Below are positions 51,520 through 61,078 of a stretch of DNA of 64,000 bases, in pieces. The notes under the pieces are model-generated. The model did no database searches. It was given only the letters and a program-made list of their open reading frames with translations, and had not been told where the DNA came from. Origin of the DNA: an uncultured bacterium (lineage in GTDB: Bacteria; Hydrogenedentota; Hydrogenedentia; Hydrogenedentales; CAILVY01); assembly GCA_937951485.1 (NCBI GenBank), contig CALEDJ010000020.1, forward strand, positions 1 to 64,000. Reading direction: 5' to 3'. The translations under genes were made by a program, and so were the position numbers. Each line of letters begins with the position of its first letter. Within the stretch, counting starts at the first letter, position 1.

Positions 51520-53802
51520 ATGCTTGGACTGACCTTGACGGCATTTGCGCTGGCGGCGGGCAATGGAGCCGTGGTTTGGGTGGATGCATGGCAGGCGGCG
51601 GAGGCCGTCGTCCCACAGAAGGGCGAGTATCAGGTCTGGGTGTGGGCGAAGGCGGGCCATGCGACCCATGTCACGGTTGCGGGAAAGCGCCTGGATATTG
51701 ACCGCAAGAAGGACAAGAACGATCGTGACTATGTGTGGGTGAATGCGGGTATGGTCCGCCTGGATGCCGGGCCGGTCCCCCTGATATTCGGGGAAGAAGT
51801 GAAAACGCTGGCCCTGAGCGCCGCGCCGTCCTTCGACCCGAAAAAGGCGATGGGCGATCGCCGCGTGTACGCCGAACCACGCGGCGTCGAAGACCGCCGC
51901 GCGCGCACCGTCCGCCATACCAACACGGTCTTCATGATGCCGCATCATGAGTCGCTGGAGGCTTGGGAACGCGATGCGGGCCGCCTGCGGCGGCGCATCC
52001 TGCTCTCGTCGGGGCTCTTGCCGCTGCCGGAACGCACCCCGCTCAACGCCAGGGTTTTTGACCGCATCGAGCGCGACGGGTACAGCGTGGAGAAGGTCCA
52101 TTTCGAGGCATGGCCGGGTTTCCTGGTGACCGGCAACCTCTACCGCCCGATCGGCGAAGGGCCGTTCCCCGCCATTGTCAACCCGCACGGCCATTGGCAG
52201 AACGGACGTCTGGAAAACAGCGAGACGGGGTCGGTGCCGGGGCGTTGCATCACCCTGGCGCGCATGGGTATTGTGGCCTTCTCCTACGACATGATCGGCT
52301 ACAACGACAGCATGCAGTTCCCGCACAACTGGGGGGGCGAACGTGAGAAACTATGGGGGGTGCATCCCTTCGCGATGCAACTGTGGTCGAGCATCCGCGC
52401 CGTGGATTTCGTCGAAAGCCTGCCCTATGTGGACCGGGACCGCATCGGCTGCACCGGTGCATCCGGCGGCGGCACGCAGACCTTTGCTCTGATGGCCGTG
52501 GACATGCGCATCAAAGCCGCCGCGCCGGTCAACATGATTTCCTCGACCATGCAGGGCGGTTGCCTCTGTGAAAACGCGCCTGTCCTGCGCCTGGACAACT
52601 CGAACATGGAGATCGGCGCGCTCATGGCGCCGCGCCCGCTCCTGCTGGTCTCCGCCACGGGCGACTGGACCCGCGAGACGCCCCGCGTCGAGTATCCCGC
52701 CATCCGATCCATCTACGCGCTCTATGACGCCGCCGACAAGGTCAGCAACGTCCACATTGACGCGGGCCACAACTACAACCAGGCCAGCCGCGAGGCGATG
52801 TACCGCTTCTTCGGCAGGTGTTTCCTCGGTGAACGCGACTGGGACCAGTTCACGGAACCGCCGTTTGAGGTCGAGGACGAGGCGGCGCTCCGCGTCTTTG
52901 CCGACAAGCAGGCCATAAGCGGATACCCATCCAGGGACGAGGTGATTGCATCGGTCATTGCGCGCATCCGCGACAAATGGAGGGCGATCCTGCCACAACG
53001 GCCCGAGGATGCGCCCGCATTCCGGAAAAGGTACGGCGGCCTGCCGGCCGAGGTGATTGGCGCGACCGTGCCACACCCCAATGACTTGTCGTGCGAACGG
53101 GTTTCCATCGAAAAACGCGGGGACCACGTACTCGAACGCTGGATCATCGGGCGCGCGCGCGAAGGTGATGCCATTCCCGCGCTGTTTTACCGTTCAGACG
53201 GCCCCGAAGCGCAGGACGCCGTGCTGCTCGTGCATGGCGCGGGCAAGGCCGCGCTCGCCGACCCGGACGGCAACGGTCCGGGACCGCTCGTGTCCGCGCT
53301 GATCGCCGAAGACAGGGCCGTGCTGTGCATTGACGCCTTTCTGATTGGCGAACACCACGCGCCCGACGTGCGCACCGAGCGCCGCCGCGAGGGGAATTTC
53401 ATGGACACCTTCCAGCCCACCGACGCCGCATACCGCGTGCAGGACGTGATCACCGCCATGACCTTCCTCCGCGCGCGGCGCGACCTCACCGGACGCATCA
53501 CGCTGGCGGGTTTGGAAGAGGCCGGGTTGTGGTGCCTTTTCGCCGGCGCGATTGACGGCGGCGCGGCGGCCACCCTGGCCGACATGAACGGCTTCGCGCT
53601 GGACGATGACGACGCCTGGGTGAAGGACTGCTACATTCCCTGCATCCGCGCCGTCGGCGATGTGCGCACCGCCGCCGCGCTGATCGCGCCGCGGCGGCTC
53701 ACCCTCATGAACACCGGCGCGCCGGACGACGGCGGGTGGTGCGGCGCGCACGTCGAAACGGGCACCTTGCCGCTCGATGCCATTGTGGAGGCGCTCCGGT
53801 GA
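51520..53802 (+). CDS. Two-domain alpha/beta-hydrolase, acetyl-xylan-esterase-like
   Basis: 760 residues. The N-terminal half carries a full acetyl-esterase-type alpha/beta-hydrolase core: GNLYRPIGEGPFPAIVNPHGHW, YVDRDRIGCTGASGGGTQTF with nucleophile Ser in GASGGG, PRPLLLVSATGDWT and a His in DAGHNYNQ. A second hydrolase-like fold follows (about 560-760: VLLVHGAGKAAL, VLCIDAFLIGEHHAP). Its elbow reads AGLEEAG, so the Ser is missing and it is probably inactive. A secretion signal is weak. Such proteins occur beside glycoside hydrolases in planctomycete-type bacteria. GAAGGAGAAGG precedes the start. Its stop overlaps the next start (GTGA). Confidence 0.78.
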   Translation: MLGLTLTAFALAAGNGAVVWVDAWQAAEAVVPQKGEYQVWVWAKAGHATHVTVAGKRLDIDRKKDKNDRDYVWVNAGMVRLDAGPVPLIFGEEVKTLALSAAPSFDPKKAMGDRRVYAEPRGVEDRRARTVRHTNTVFMMPHHESLEAWERDAGRLRRRILLSSGLLPLPERTPLNARVFDRIERDGYSVEKVHFEAWPGFLVTGNLYRPIGEGPFPAIVNPHGHWQNGRLENSETGSVPGRCITLARMGIVAFSYDMIGYNDSMQFPHNWGGEREKLWGVHPFAMQLWSSIRAVDFVESLPYVDRDRIGCTGASGGGTQTFALMAVDMRIKAAAPVNMISSTMQGGCLCENAPVLRLDNSNMEIGALMAPRPLLLVSATGDWTRETPRVEYPAIRSIYALYDAADKVSNVHIDAGHNYNQASREAMYRFFGRCFLGERDWDQFTEPPFEVEDEAALRVFADKQAISGYPSRDEVIASVIARIRDKWRAILPQRPEDAPAFRKRYGGLPAEVIGATVPHPNDLSCERVSIEKRGDHVLERWIIGRAREGDAIPALFYRSDGPEAQDAVLLVHGAGKAALADPDGNGPGPLVSALIAEDRAVLCIDAFLIGEHHAPDVRTERRREGNFMDTFQPTDAAYRVQDVITAMTFLRARRDLTGRITLAGLEEAGLWCLFAGAIDGGAAATLADMNGFALDDDDAWVKDCYIPCIRAVGDVRTAAALIAPRRLTLMNTGAPDDGGWCGAHVETGTLPLDAIVEALR

Positions 53803-54668
53803 CGGATGCCGCCCAAAACCCTCCGCGTGACGCGCTTGTGCACATCACCGACATCCATTTCTGGGAGATTGTGCGCAATCCCCTGCAACTTCTGAACAAA
53901 CGCTTCCTCGGCAACCTGAACGTCATCCTGCGGCGGCGGCGCGCCTTTGACACCAGCCACGCCGCCGCGTTCGCGGACGCCCTCGCCGCCACCGGTGTGC
54001 GCGTGCTGTTTGCGGGCGGCGATTTCACGTCCACCGCGACCGACGGCGAGTTCCGCCAGGCCGCCGCGTTTCTGGAGAATCTGGCCGCGCGCGGCATGCA
54101 GATCATCATCATTCCCGGCAACCACGACGTCTATACCTTTGAATCCGTGCGCAAGCGCCGCTTTGAGCGGCATCTGGGGGCCTTTTTGCCGGAAGCGGGG
54201 TACCCCTGCCGCATCACCCTGCCCGGCGGCACGCCGATGGTGCTCGCGCCGACCGTCTGCCCGAATTGGCTCTCCTCGCGCGGGCGCATCGCCGACGCCG
54301 ACGTGGACCGCGTCGCCCGGTTGATTGCCGAAGCCCCCCCAGGCCCCCTCATCGTCGGCAGCCACTACCCCGTGCTGCACGCAACAGAAGGTTATGCCTC
54401 CGGGCCTATGCGCCGCCTGCGCAACGCCGACGCGCTCCGACGCGCGCTCGTGGACGCCGCCGCGCAGCGGCCCATCCTCTTCCTCTCCGGGCACGTCCAC
54501 CGCTTCAGCGACCAGCCCGACCCCGAAGCGCCGCGCCTGCGCCACTGCACCACCCCCGCCTTGTTTCATCGCCACCGCCAAGGCGGCATCGCCGGGGCTT
54601 TCTCAGAGATACACGTCGGACAGGAAGATTTCCTGGTCCGCCCCCACACCCTCCGCGACGACACCTGA
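53799..54668 (+). CDS. Cytoplasmic metallophosphoesterase
   Basis: 289 residues, calcineurin-like. It starts with a GTG that overlaps the esterase stop by 4 bases (GTGA), with GGAGG before it. Metal motifs are complete: HITDIHF, GGDFTS, IPGNHDVY, GSHYPV and LSGHVHRF. No signal peptide is present. Domain architecture is like the 3',5'-cyclic-nucleotide or general phosphoesterase groups, and the substrate is unknown. Coupling to the esterase suggests both act in the same unit. Confidence 0.8.
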   Translation: MTDAAQNPPRDALVHITDIHFWEIVRNPLQLLNKRFLGNLNVILRRRRAFDTSHAAAFADALAATGVRVLFAGGDFTSTATDGEFRQAAAFLENLAARGMQIIIIPGNHDVYTFESVRKRRFERHLGAFLPEAGYPCRITLPGGTPMVLAPTVCPNWLSSRGRIADADVDRVARLIAEAPPGPLIVGSHYPVLHATEGYASGPMRRLRNADALRRALVDAAAQRPILFLSGHVHRFSDQPDPEAPRLRHCTTPALFHRHRQGGIAGAFSEIHVGQEDFLVRPHTLRDDT

Positions 54669-54758
54669 CCGTGCAATCCCCGAGCATCAACCCGTGGGGT
54701 GTGTCACACCGCGGGACCGGCCTGACGCGAGGAAAAACCGGCCCGATACGGCGCAGGG

Positions 54759-54794
54759 GTCGGACCAGTCCGACTTGTCGGACCAGTCCGACAA
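54759..54794. repeat. 9-bp tandem repeat array, 4 units, upstream of the helicase gene
   Basis: Units GTCGGACCA, GTCCGACTT, GTCGGACCA, GTCCGACAA. Each contains a GTC(C/G)GAC core, so the array is also dyad-rich. It lies about 120 bases before the helicase start. Confidence 0.85.
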
Positions 54795-54916
54795 AAACAA
54801 TCACCCAGCCGCCCTTGGGGGCGGAACCTTTCCGATTTCTGGAATGCCTGGGGGCTTGAAGTCTGAAAATTTATTCAGTATTCTAAAGGGCGCATCAACA
54901 ACAAAGGAGACCGGCC

Positions 54917-57520
54917 ATGAAGATGACGGAACTGATCCGATACGATGTGCCTGCGGACGTGGTGGCGTTGTGGCGGGAGCGGGAAGGGGAGACGCTGCTG
55001 CCGCTGCAGGAAGTGGCGGTGAAGCGGCACGGGCTGTTCGGGGGGGAGAATCTGCTGATTCAGGCGCCGACCAGTTCGGGCAAGACCTTTATCGGAGAGA
55101 TGGCGGCGATTCAGACGGCGCTGCGCCGCCGGAAGGTGGCGTATCTGGTGCCGCTGAAGGCGCTGGCGGAGGAGAAATACCGGGATTTTCGGGAGAAGTA
55201 CGAGCATTACGGGCTGAAGGTGATTGTGTCGAGCCGGGACCGCCGCGAATATGACCGCGACTTCGAGGCGGGCGACTTCGCGATTGCGGTGGTGGTGTAC
55301 GAGAAACTGGCGCAACTGCTGGTGCGGCGTCCGGAGCGCCTTTCCGAGATTCATCTCGTGATAGCGGACGAATTGGAACTGCTTTCCGATCCGGACCGGG
55401 GGGCGATGGCGGAATTGCTGTTGGCGCGGGTGCTGCGGGCGGGCCGCCGCCTCATCGGGCTTTCGGCGGTGCTGGGCGGCGCGGATCGGCTGGCGGCGTG
55501 GATGAACGCCCGGCTGGTCGCCTACGAGCGGCGCCCGGTGGAACTGCGCTACGGCGTGCTGCACGGCGGCGTGTTCCGCTACCGCGGCTACAACGACGGC
55601 GCAGAGGGCGAGGAGGCGATGGAGGACGCGCCGGGCGAGTCGGCCTGGGAGATTCTCACGCGGAACGTGGCGCGGTTGGCAGAGCGGGGCGAATCGAACC
55701 TGATTTTCGTGAAGGCGAAGCACGAGTCGCGCCGTGGCGCGGAATTGCTGGCGGGCCGGTTGCGGCTTCCGGCGGCGGAACACGCGATCGCGGCACTGCG
55801 CCGGCGCGAGCCGACCCGGTCGCGCGACACGCTCATCGAGACGCTCGGCAGCGGAATCGCCTTCCACAACGCCGATATGTCGCCGGAGGAGCGGGCCATC
55901 GTGGAGCGGGCATTCCGCGAAGGGGAAATCAGGGTGATGGTGTCCACCAGCACGCTGGCGGCGGGGATGAACCTGCCCGCGCGCAACGTGTTCCTCAGCG
56001 CCGAGAAGTGGCGCTACGATCAGCGGCTGGGCATCCCATGGAAAACGCCGCTGCTGCGGGCGGAATACGAGAACATGAGCGGCCGCGCCGGCCGTTACGG
56101 CGCGGGCCACGCCTTCGGGCGCTCCGTGCTCATCGCGACCACGCCGTTCGATCAGGAAACGCTGTGGCGGCGCTATGTGGAGGGCGATCGGGAAGCGGTC
56201 GAGCCGCGCCTGGCGGGAGAATCGCTGGAGAACCATGTGCTGCGCCTGACCGCCTCCCGGTGTTGCCGGACTTCCGAGGAGTTGCTGGATTTCCTGGAGA
56301 GCACGCTCAGCGGGCGCTGGGTCTGGGCGGAGAACTATCCCCTGGACGAGATCGCCTTCAAAATCCGCGCCGCCGTCAACCGCTGCGCCGATGCCGGGGC
56401 GATCCAGATCAACCCGGAGGGCGGGCTGGACGCCACGCCCTTCGGCATGGCGGCGGCGGCGCGGGGCGTGTCCATCACCACGGCGCACGAACTGGCGCAC
56501 TGGATCAGCGAGTCGGAGACGCGGGACTGGATTGACCTGGACCTGCTGTTCGCCGCCGCATCGGTCCCCGACGCGCGGCTGGTGCAGGTGTCGCTGAGCG
56601 CACGCGAATACGAGCGGGCGGACTACCCCGGCCTGCTCAAGCGCGTCACGCGCGACGAGCCGATCGCCGCCGATGTCCCCATGAACCGCATCCGCAACTG
56701 CAACCTGCAGCCCTTTTTCGACGAGGTGCGCGCCATCAAGATCGCCCTGTTCCTCAACGAATGGATCGCGCAGTCGCCGGTGCGCGACATCGAGGATCGC
56801 TACCACACCATGATCGGCCAAATCCTCGCCGCCGCCGACCAGATCAGTTGGATCATTGACGCGACCGCCGCCATCGCCGCCGCGCGCGGCGCGTGCGGCG
56901 CGTTCACGGACCGCATCCGCACGCTGGCTGAGCGGACGCAGCGCGGCCTGCGCGAGGAAATGCTGCCGGCGGCGCGGTCCGGCGCGCCGGGACTTGACCG
57001 TAACGCATTGATCCGGCTGCATGCCCACGGCCTCTGCGACGCCGCCGCCATCGCCGCCGCGCCCCAGGCCGTACTCGCCCAGTGGATGCCCGCCGATACC
57101 GCGCGCGCCCTCAGGGCGTGGGCGCGCCTGGAACACCCCCCCGCGCCGCCGGGACCGCCCGAAGCGCCGCCGGCCGCGCGGATGCCGGCGCTGATCGTGG
57201 ACGACGCCTCCCCCGGCGAGGCGCTGGTGGACGGCGCGCGCGTGCCGCTCCAGGAAAAGCAGTACCGGATGATCCGCGTGCTCGCGGCCAATCCGGGCGT
57301 CTGTGTGCCCTATGACTGTATCTACAAGGCGGTTTGGGGCGACACCGTCGTCGAGGACAACCAGATGCACTTCCAGAAACGTAAACTCGCCGCCGCCATC
57401 GCCGCCGCATCGCCCCGCCGCGACGGGCTGATCAAGACCATTCCCAAACGCGGCTTCATGCTCGACATGCCCCCCGAAGAGGTATTGGTGAAAGCCTTGG
57501 CGGTCGTGCATGCCGCGTGA
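54917..57520 (+). CDS. Ski2-like superfamily 2 helicase with C-terminal OmpR-type winged helix
   Basis: 867 residues. The helicase core has Walker A APTSSGKTF (residues 50-58), a DExx box reading DELE at 151-154 (Hel308 has DEIH), motif III SAV at 183-185, motif V TSTLAAGMNLPA (about 344-355) and motif VI MSGRAGRYG at 387-395. This is the order of Hel308/Ski2 enzymes, which unwind DNA or RNA 3'-to-5'. A helical region follows. The last 105 residues (about 763-867) match an OmpR/PhoB transactivation winged helix (LQEKQYRMIRVLAANPGVCVPYDCIYKAVWG; IKTIPKRGFML). No nuclease domain is seen. It is flanked by 9-bp arrays. Confidence 0.85.
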   Translation: MKMTELIRYDVPADVVALWREREGETLLPLQEVAVKRHGLFGGENLLIQAPTSSGKTFIGEMAAIQTALRRRKVAYLVPLKALAEEKYRDFREKYEHYGLKVIVSSRDRREYDRDFEAGDFAIAVVVYEKLAQLLVRRPERLSEIHLVIADELELLSDPDRGAMAELLLARVLRAGRRLIGLSAVLGGADRLAAWMNARLVAYERRPVELRYGVLHGGVFRYRGYNDGAEGEEAMEDAPGESAWEILTRNVARLAERGESNLIFVKAKHESRRGAELLAGRLRLPAAEHAIAALRRREPTRSRDTLIETLGSGIAFHNADMSPEERAIVERAFREGEIRVMVSTSTLAAGMNLPARNVFLSAEKWRYDQRLGIPWKTPLLRAEYENMSGRAGRYGAGHAFGRSVLIATTPFDQETLWRRYVEGDREAVEPRLAGESLENHVLRLTASRCCRTSEELLDFLESTLSGRWVWAENYPLDEIAFKIRAAVNRCADAGAIQINPEGGLDATPFGMAAAARGVSITTAHELAHWISESETRDWIDLDLLFAAASVPDARLVQVSLSAREYERADYPGLLKRVTRDEPIAADVPMNRIRNCNLQPFFDEVRAIKIALFLNEWIAQSPVRDIEDRYHTMIGQILAAADQISWIIDATAAIAAARGACGAFTDRIRTLAERTQRGLREEMLPAARSGAPGLDRNALIRLHAHGLCDAAAIAAAPQAVLAQWMPADTARALRAWARLEHPPAPPGPPEAPPAARMPALIVDDASPGEALVDGARVPLQEKQYRMIRVLAANPGVCVPYDCIYKAVWGDTVVEDNQMHFQKRKLAAAIAAASPRRDGLIKTIPKRGFMLDMPPEEVLVKALAVVHAA

Positions 57521-57589
57521 TTCGGATTGTTGTGGCCGATTCCCCTTTGTGTTGTGGCCGGTCTTCTTTGTGTTACACCCCCATTAACT

Positions 57590-57634
57590 TCCGACTCGTC
57601 TGACTCGTCCGACTCGTCCGACGTCTATTGCCAC
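57590..57634. repeat. 9-bp tandem repeat array, 5 units, downstream of the helicase gene
   Basis: Units TCCGACTCG, TCTGACTCG, TCCGACTCG, TCCGACTCG, TCCGACGTC. It shares the GTCCGAC core with the array upstream of the helicase gene, so the gene is bracketed. Confidence 0.85.
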
Positions 57635-57755
57635 CGATCCCCGGCATTCCGGGAACTCTTTTCATCCGTCGGTGTTTCACCACACGGAACGCGCCGACAT
57701 CGTCAAACAGCACGAAACACGGCGCAAGTCAACCCAACCTTGGAGGACCTTGAAC

Positions 57756-58475
57756 ATGAGCAGTACACGCCTGCGTATTCTCGCCGCCATCACGATGACC
57801 GTGCTGGCATGGCCCGTTTTCGCCCAACAGCCGCCCCCGCCGCCGGGACCGCCTCCCTTGGACCACCCGAAAGTCCGCGAGATATTCGATAACGCGGACA
57901 AGGACAAGGATGGCAAACTGGATTTCGAGGAATTCAAGGCCGCATTGCAGGCAGGCCGCGAAGTCCTGCGCGAACGCCGCCCGCAGGGTCCGCCGCCTGA
58001 TCGCATGCAACTCCTGGAGCGGCTGCGCGCGGCGGATACGGACGGCGACGGCCGGGTCTCCCTGGAAGAGTTCCGCGCCGCATTCCCCGGTGCGCCGGAA
58101 GCCCGTTTCCGGGAACTTGACCGCAACGCCGACGGCTTCATCAGCCGGGAAGACCTCGTTGACGAGGGTCCCTTGGGACCTCACCCTGAAGCAGGACCGC
58201 ACCCCGGCATCGGACCACGCCCAGAGGGGCAACCGCGCATGCCTTTGCGCGATCGCCTGCACGCCGCCGACCGCGACAGCGACGGCAAGGTGACACTGGA
58301 GGAGTTTCGCGCCGCATTCCCCAACGCGCCGGAAACCCGTTTCAAACAACTTGACACTGACGGTGACGGCGTCATTGACCTGAACAATCTCCCGCCCCGT
58401 CCGCCCAGAGCGCCGCGTGAAGGGGGCGAGGGTCGTCGGCCACGCGAGGGCCGACAGGCGCCCCCCATACAGTAA
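57756..58475 (+). CDS. Exported EF-hand protein
   Basis: 239 residues. A signal peptide (LRILAAITMTVLAWPVFA, ending FAQQ) and a Pro-rich stretch precede five EF-hand-like calcium loops: DNADKDKDGKLDFEEF, AADTDGDGRVSLEEF, LDRNADGFISREDL, AADRDSDGKVTLEEF and LDTDGDGVIDLNNL. They come as pairs separated by Pro/Arg/His-rich linkers. Such proteins bind calcium outside the cytoplasm. A partner is not evident. The start at 57756 is set by GGAGGACC. A strong bidirectional terminator follows. Confidence 0.85.
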   Translation: MSSTRLRILAAITMTVLAWPVFAQQPPPPPGPPPLDHPKVREIFDNADKDKDGKLDFEEFKAALQAGREVLRERRPQGPPPDRMQLLERLRAADTDGDGRVSLEEFRAAFPGAPEARFRELDRNADGFISREDLVDEGPLGPHPEAGPHPGIGPRPEGQPRMPLRDRLHAADRDSDGKVTLEEFRAAFPNAPETRFKQLDTDGDGVIDLNNLPPRPPRAPREGGEGRRPREGRQAPPIQ

Positions 58476-58501
58476 ACCCTTTCCCCCGGAGCAATCCCAT
58501 C

Positions 58502-58531
58502 AAACGCCCGGCGCAAGACGCCGGGCGTTTT
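58502..58531. terminator. Bidirectional Rho-independent terminator
   Basis: A perfect 12-bp stem AAACGCCCGGCG/CGCCGGGCGTTT with loop CAAGA. The A and T edges extend it in both directions. It lies between convergent EF-hand and GH10-like genes and could end both transcripts. Confidence 0.8.
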
Positions 58532-58639
58532 GGGTCATGGAATCCATTACGTTACACCGCAGGAACGGTGGAACGGGGGAAAGTAGATGCCGCGAGGCCG
58601 TTCATTTACAAACCGAGTCCAGACAAGCCTGGCCGGTTG

Positions 58640-61078
58640 TCAGGGACGCCGGGTGATGCCCATGCCGCAGCGCGGCAGGATTTCCTCCGCCTCCGCCGCG
58701 CCGAGGTTGAAGACGGTGAATCCGCCGGTTTTGTACTTGCGCGTGGCGTTGATTTGGTCAATCAGAGTGATCATGCGATCGGGCGTGGGCCAGACGCTCA
58801 GACCGATGCCGGGATAAAGCGACGTCGCGCCGGCCCATTCCCGTTGGCGGCGCACCAGATGATCGAATTGCGCCGCCCCCGGCGTGTAGTTCATCGGGCA
58901 GACGAAGTCGAGATAGCCCCGTTCGCACCACATCTTCCAGTCCTGCCCGATGTTCTCGCGGTCCATCGGCCAGTTGGGAAAGACGGCGGCGGAGATTTTG
59001 ACGCCGGGGCGCGCGGCGCGGACTTCCTGATGCACTGCCGCGACCACGCCGGTGATCTGGTTCCGCCGGAATTCCCGCCAGGCCGCCTGCAATGCGGCGT
59101 CATCCACGACGGCTTTCGGCCATCCGCGCACCGGCGCGCCGATGCGTTTTTCAAAGCGTTCCCGGCATCCCTCACAGAAACAGGTCCGCCGGTCGGGGTA
59201 TCGGATATAGTCCAGATGCACCCCATCCACCGCATAATTGCGGACCACTTCCACCAGGCTTTCCACTTCGAGCCGCTGATTGGCGGGATGCGACGGACAG
59301 AGCCAGTCCGCCACCGGCGCGCCGTCAATATTCTTCTGGATGCGCCCCTCGGCCTTCATGCGGTCCCGGAAGGATTGCGGCGTCCGCGCGCCCATGTTCC
59401 AGCAGACCTTCCAGATATGGCATTCCAGGCCGTATTTGCGGCTGGCCGCAAGGCAGGCGGCGATGGCGTCGCCCTGTTCCGTCACCTGCGGCGCGACAGG
59501 CAGGACCGTGCTGGGGTAATAGGCCACGCCGCCCCAGACCATGTTGGGAATCACGGCGGTGAATCCGTTTTCCGCGAGGATACGAGCACTGTCGTCCCAG
59601 GTTTTTCCCGGAACGCCATAGGCGTCGTGGCACCAGAAGAGACGCTGCTCGCCGGGCCGGGGCGTCTGTACGCGACAAAAGGCTTCCACGAGCCGATCGC
59701 GCGCCGCCTCAGCGGCGGCGATGGCCGAAGCATAACCGCGTTCCTGAAACAATTGCCGGGCGCGCGCATGCTGCGCCTCCGCCTGCGCGATCGCGTCGCG
59801 CGCCGCATCATCGCGCGCCTGCGCGCGCAGCGCCGCGACGGCGTCCGCGAAATCCGCGCAGGGTCCCAGCGCGCCCGCGCGCTGGATGCGAAACTGCGCC
59901 GCGTCCTTCCAAGACGCCGGGGCAAAGGGGCCGATCATGGAGAGCAGCAGCAGACGCTTGTTTTCCGGGTCATCACGCAGAAGGATATGGGTCATGTGTG
60001 CGGCGTGTTCCGTGATGACGATAGCGGGATGGCCCGTGTTTTTCCCGGTATCGTCGTGCCAGTAGCCGGCGATGCGCCCCTTGCCGCCGATGGGTTCCAC
60101 CGTTTCTATGTTCCAGGACATCTGGCGCGTCACTTCGGGCATGCCGGCCGGGGCGTTTATTGCGGCTTGAATCCGTGCGAAGTGGCCGGGACGTTCCTGG
60201 CCGATGCTGCGCACGGCGCGGATGCCTGCCGCCGCCTGCACGGCGGGCGGCAGGCGGAAAAACGATACCAGGCCGCCGCCGCCCTGGGTGAAACGCTGCA
60301 GGCATGCCGCCGAGGTATCGGTCATCGCAGGGTTGTAGGGCAGGATGATCGCTTTGCGTCCCGCGACCCGCCGATCCGTGAGGTCTTCGTCGCTGATGAC
60401 GGCGTAGTCCAAGCCAAGGTCGTCAAGCAGGCGCGCCGCAGTTTTCGCCGCGTCCAGGATGGCGCGCGATTCCGGCACATGCTGTCGCGCGGCCCAATCC
60501 CCCCGGATGATGGCCAGCGCCGCGTCGCCCGCAGTCAGAGCAAAATTCGCGATCAGGAACGCCGTGGCGGCGCTGCCGCCGCGCCATGCTGCGATGCGGA
60601 TTCCGTCAATCTTGCCCCAGCCGGCGGGGTTTCCCTCCGTACCCATCTCCGCCTTGGCGATGGTGACGAGATTCCATGTGTCGAGGTCGTTGATGGAAAA
60701 CGGCGCGGAATACCAGCCGCCGCCGCTGCGGCAGTAGAAGGTGAATCCGGATATCGGTTCCGGGTTCTCGCAATAGAGATGGAAACGCAACCCGCGGCTT
60801 TCGCTGAGGTCAATGCGAATGTCCAAATCCCAGGTGATACGCTCCATCTCTCCCTGCTGAAAGGGGCAGGGAAAGCGCATGGCGTATTGTCCCGCTTCCG
60901 GCGCGGGGACGGGCGCCGCCGCCGGCAACGACGGCTTCCACGCGCCGGGCGTTCTCGAAAACTCCGCCAGCCGCATTCCCGCCGCACCGGACGGCGCGGG
61001 CGGGGGCGACGCCGCCGCGACGCCGATAAAGCCGAGGACGAAAAGCGCAGTACATGCAATGAAATGATTTCGAAACAT
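58640..61078 (-). CDS. Secreted glycoside-hydrolase-like protein (GHL10/DUF187 type)
   Basis: 812 residues. The signal peptide ends VAAAS (residue 24). N-terminal part (about 40-200): beta-sandwich module (RGLRFHLYCENPEPISGF). Middle (about 200-430): Rossmann-like stretch (DYAVISDEDL, AIILPYN) like the trimerisation domain of beta-galactosidases. C-terminal part (about 500-800): a GHL10 TIM barrel with IWKVCWNMG, WLCPSHPANQRL, YAVDGVHLDYIRYPDR and FCEGCRERF. GHL10 proteins are predicted glucosidases without a proven substrate. The start at 61078 overlaps the stop of the 50-residue gene (TGATG). Confidence 0.78.
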   Translation of the reverse strand: MFRNHFIACTALFVLGFIGVAAASPPPAPSGAAGMRLAEFSRTPGAWKPSLPAAAPVPAPEAGQYAMRFPCPFQQGEMERITWDLDIRIDLSESRGLRFHLYCENPEPISGFTFYCRSGGGWYSAPFSINDLDTWNLVTIAKAEMGTEGNPAGWGKIDGIRIAAWRGGSAATAFLIANFALTAGDAALAIIRGDWAARQHVPESRAILDAAKTAARLLDDLGLDYAVISDEDLTDRRVAGRKAIILPYNPAMTDTSAACLQRFTQGGGGLVSFFRLPPAVQAAAGIRAVRSIGQERPGHFARIQAAINAPAGMPEVTRQMSWNIETVEPIGGKGRIAGYWHDDTGKNTGHPAIVITEHAAHMTHILLRDDPENKRLLLLSMIGPFAPASWKDAAQFRIQRAGALGPCADFADAVAALRAQARDDAARDAIAQAEAQHARARQLFQERGYASAIAAAEAARDRLVEAFCRVQTPRPGEQRLFWCHDAYGVPGKTWDDSARILAENGFTAVIPNMVWGGVAYYPSTVLPVAPQVTEQGDAIAACLAASRKYGLECHIWKVCWNMGARTPQSFRDRMKAEGRIQKNIDGAPVADWLCPSHPANQRLEVESLVEVVRNYAVDGVHLDYIRYPDRRTCFCEGCRERFEKRIGAPVRGWPKAVVDDAALQAAWREFRRNQITGVVAAVHQEVRAARPGVKISAAVFPNWPMDRENIGQDWKMWCERGYLDFVCPMNYTPGAAQFDHLVRRQREWAGATSLYPGIGLSVWPTPDRMITLIDQINATRKYKTGGFTVFNLGAAEAEEILPRCGMGITRRP

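Noticed and set aside
54875-57511. 878-codon open frame on the minus strand opposite the helicase gene
   Set aside because: It mirrors the helicase gene, has no recognisable motifs and no ribosome site. Long antisense frames are expected in GC-rich coding DNA.
54759-57634. 9-bp arrays as a CRISPR array
   Set aside because: Units are contiguous without spacers and only 9 bp long, and there are no cas genes.
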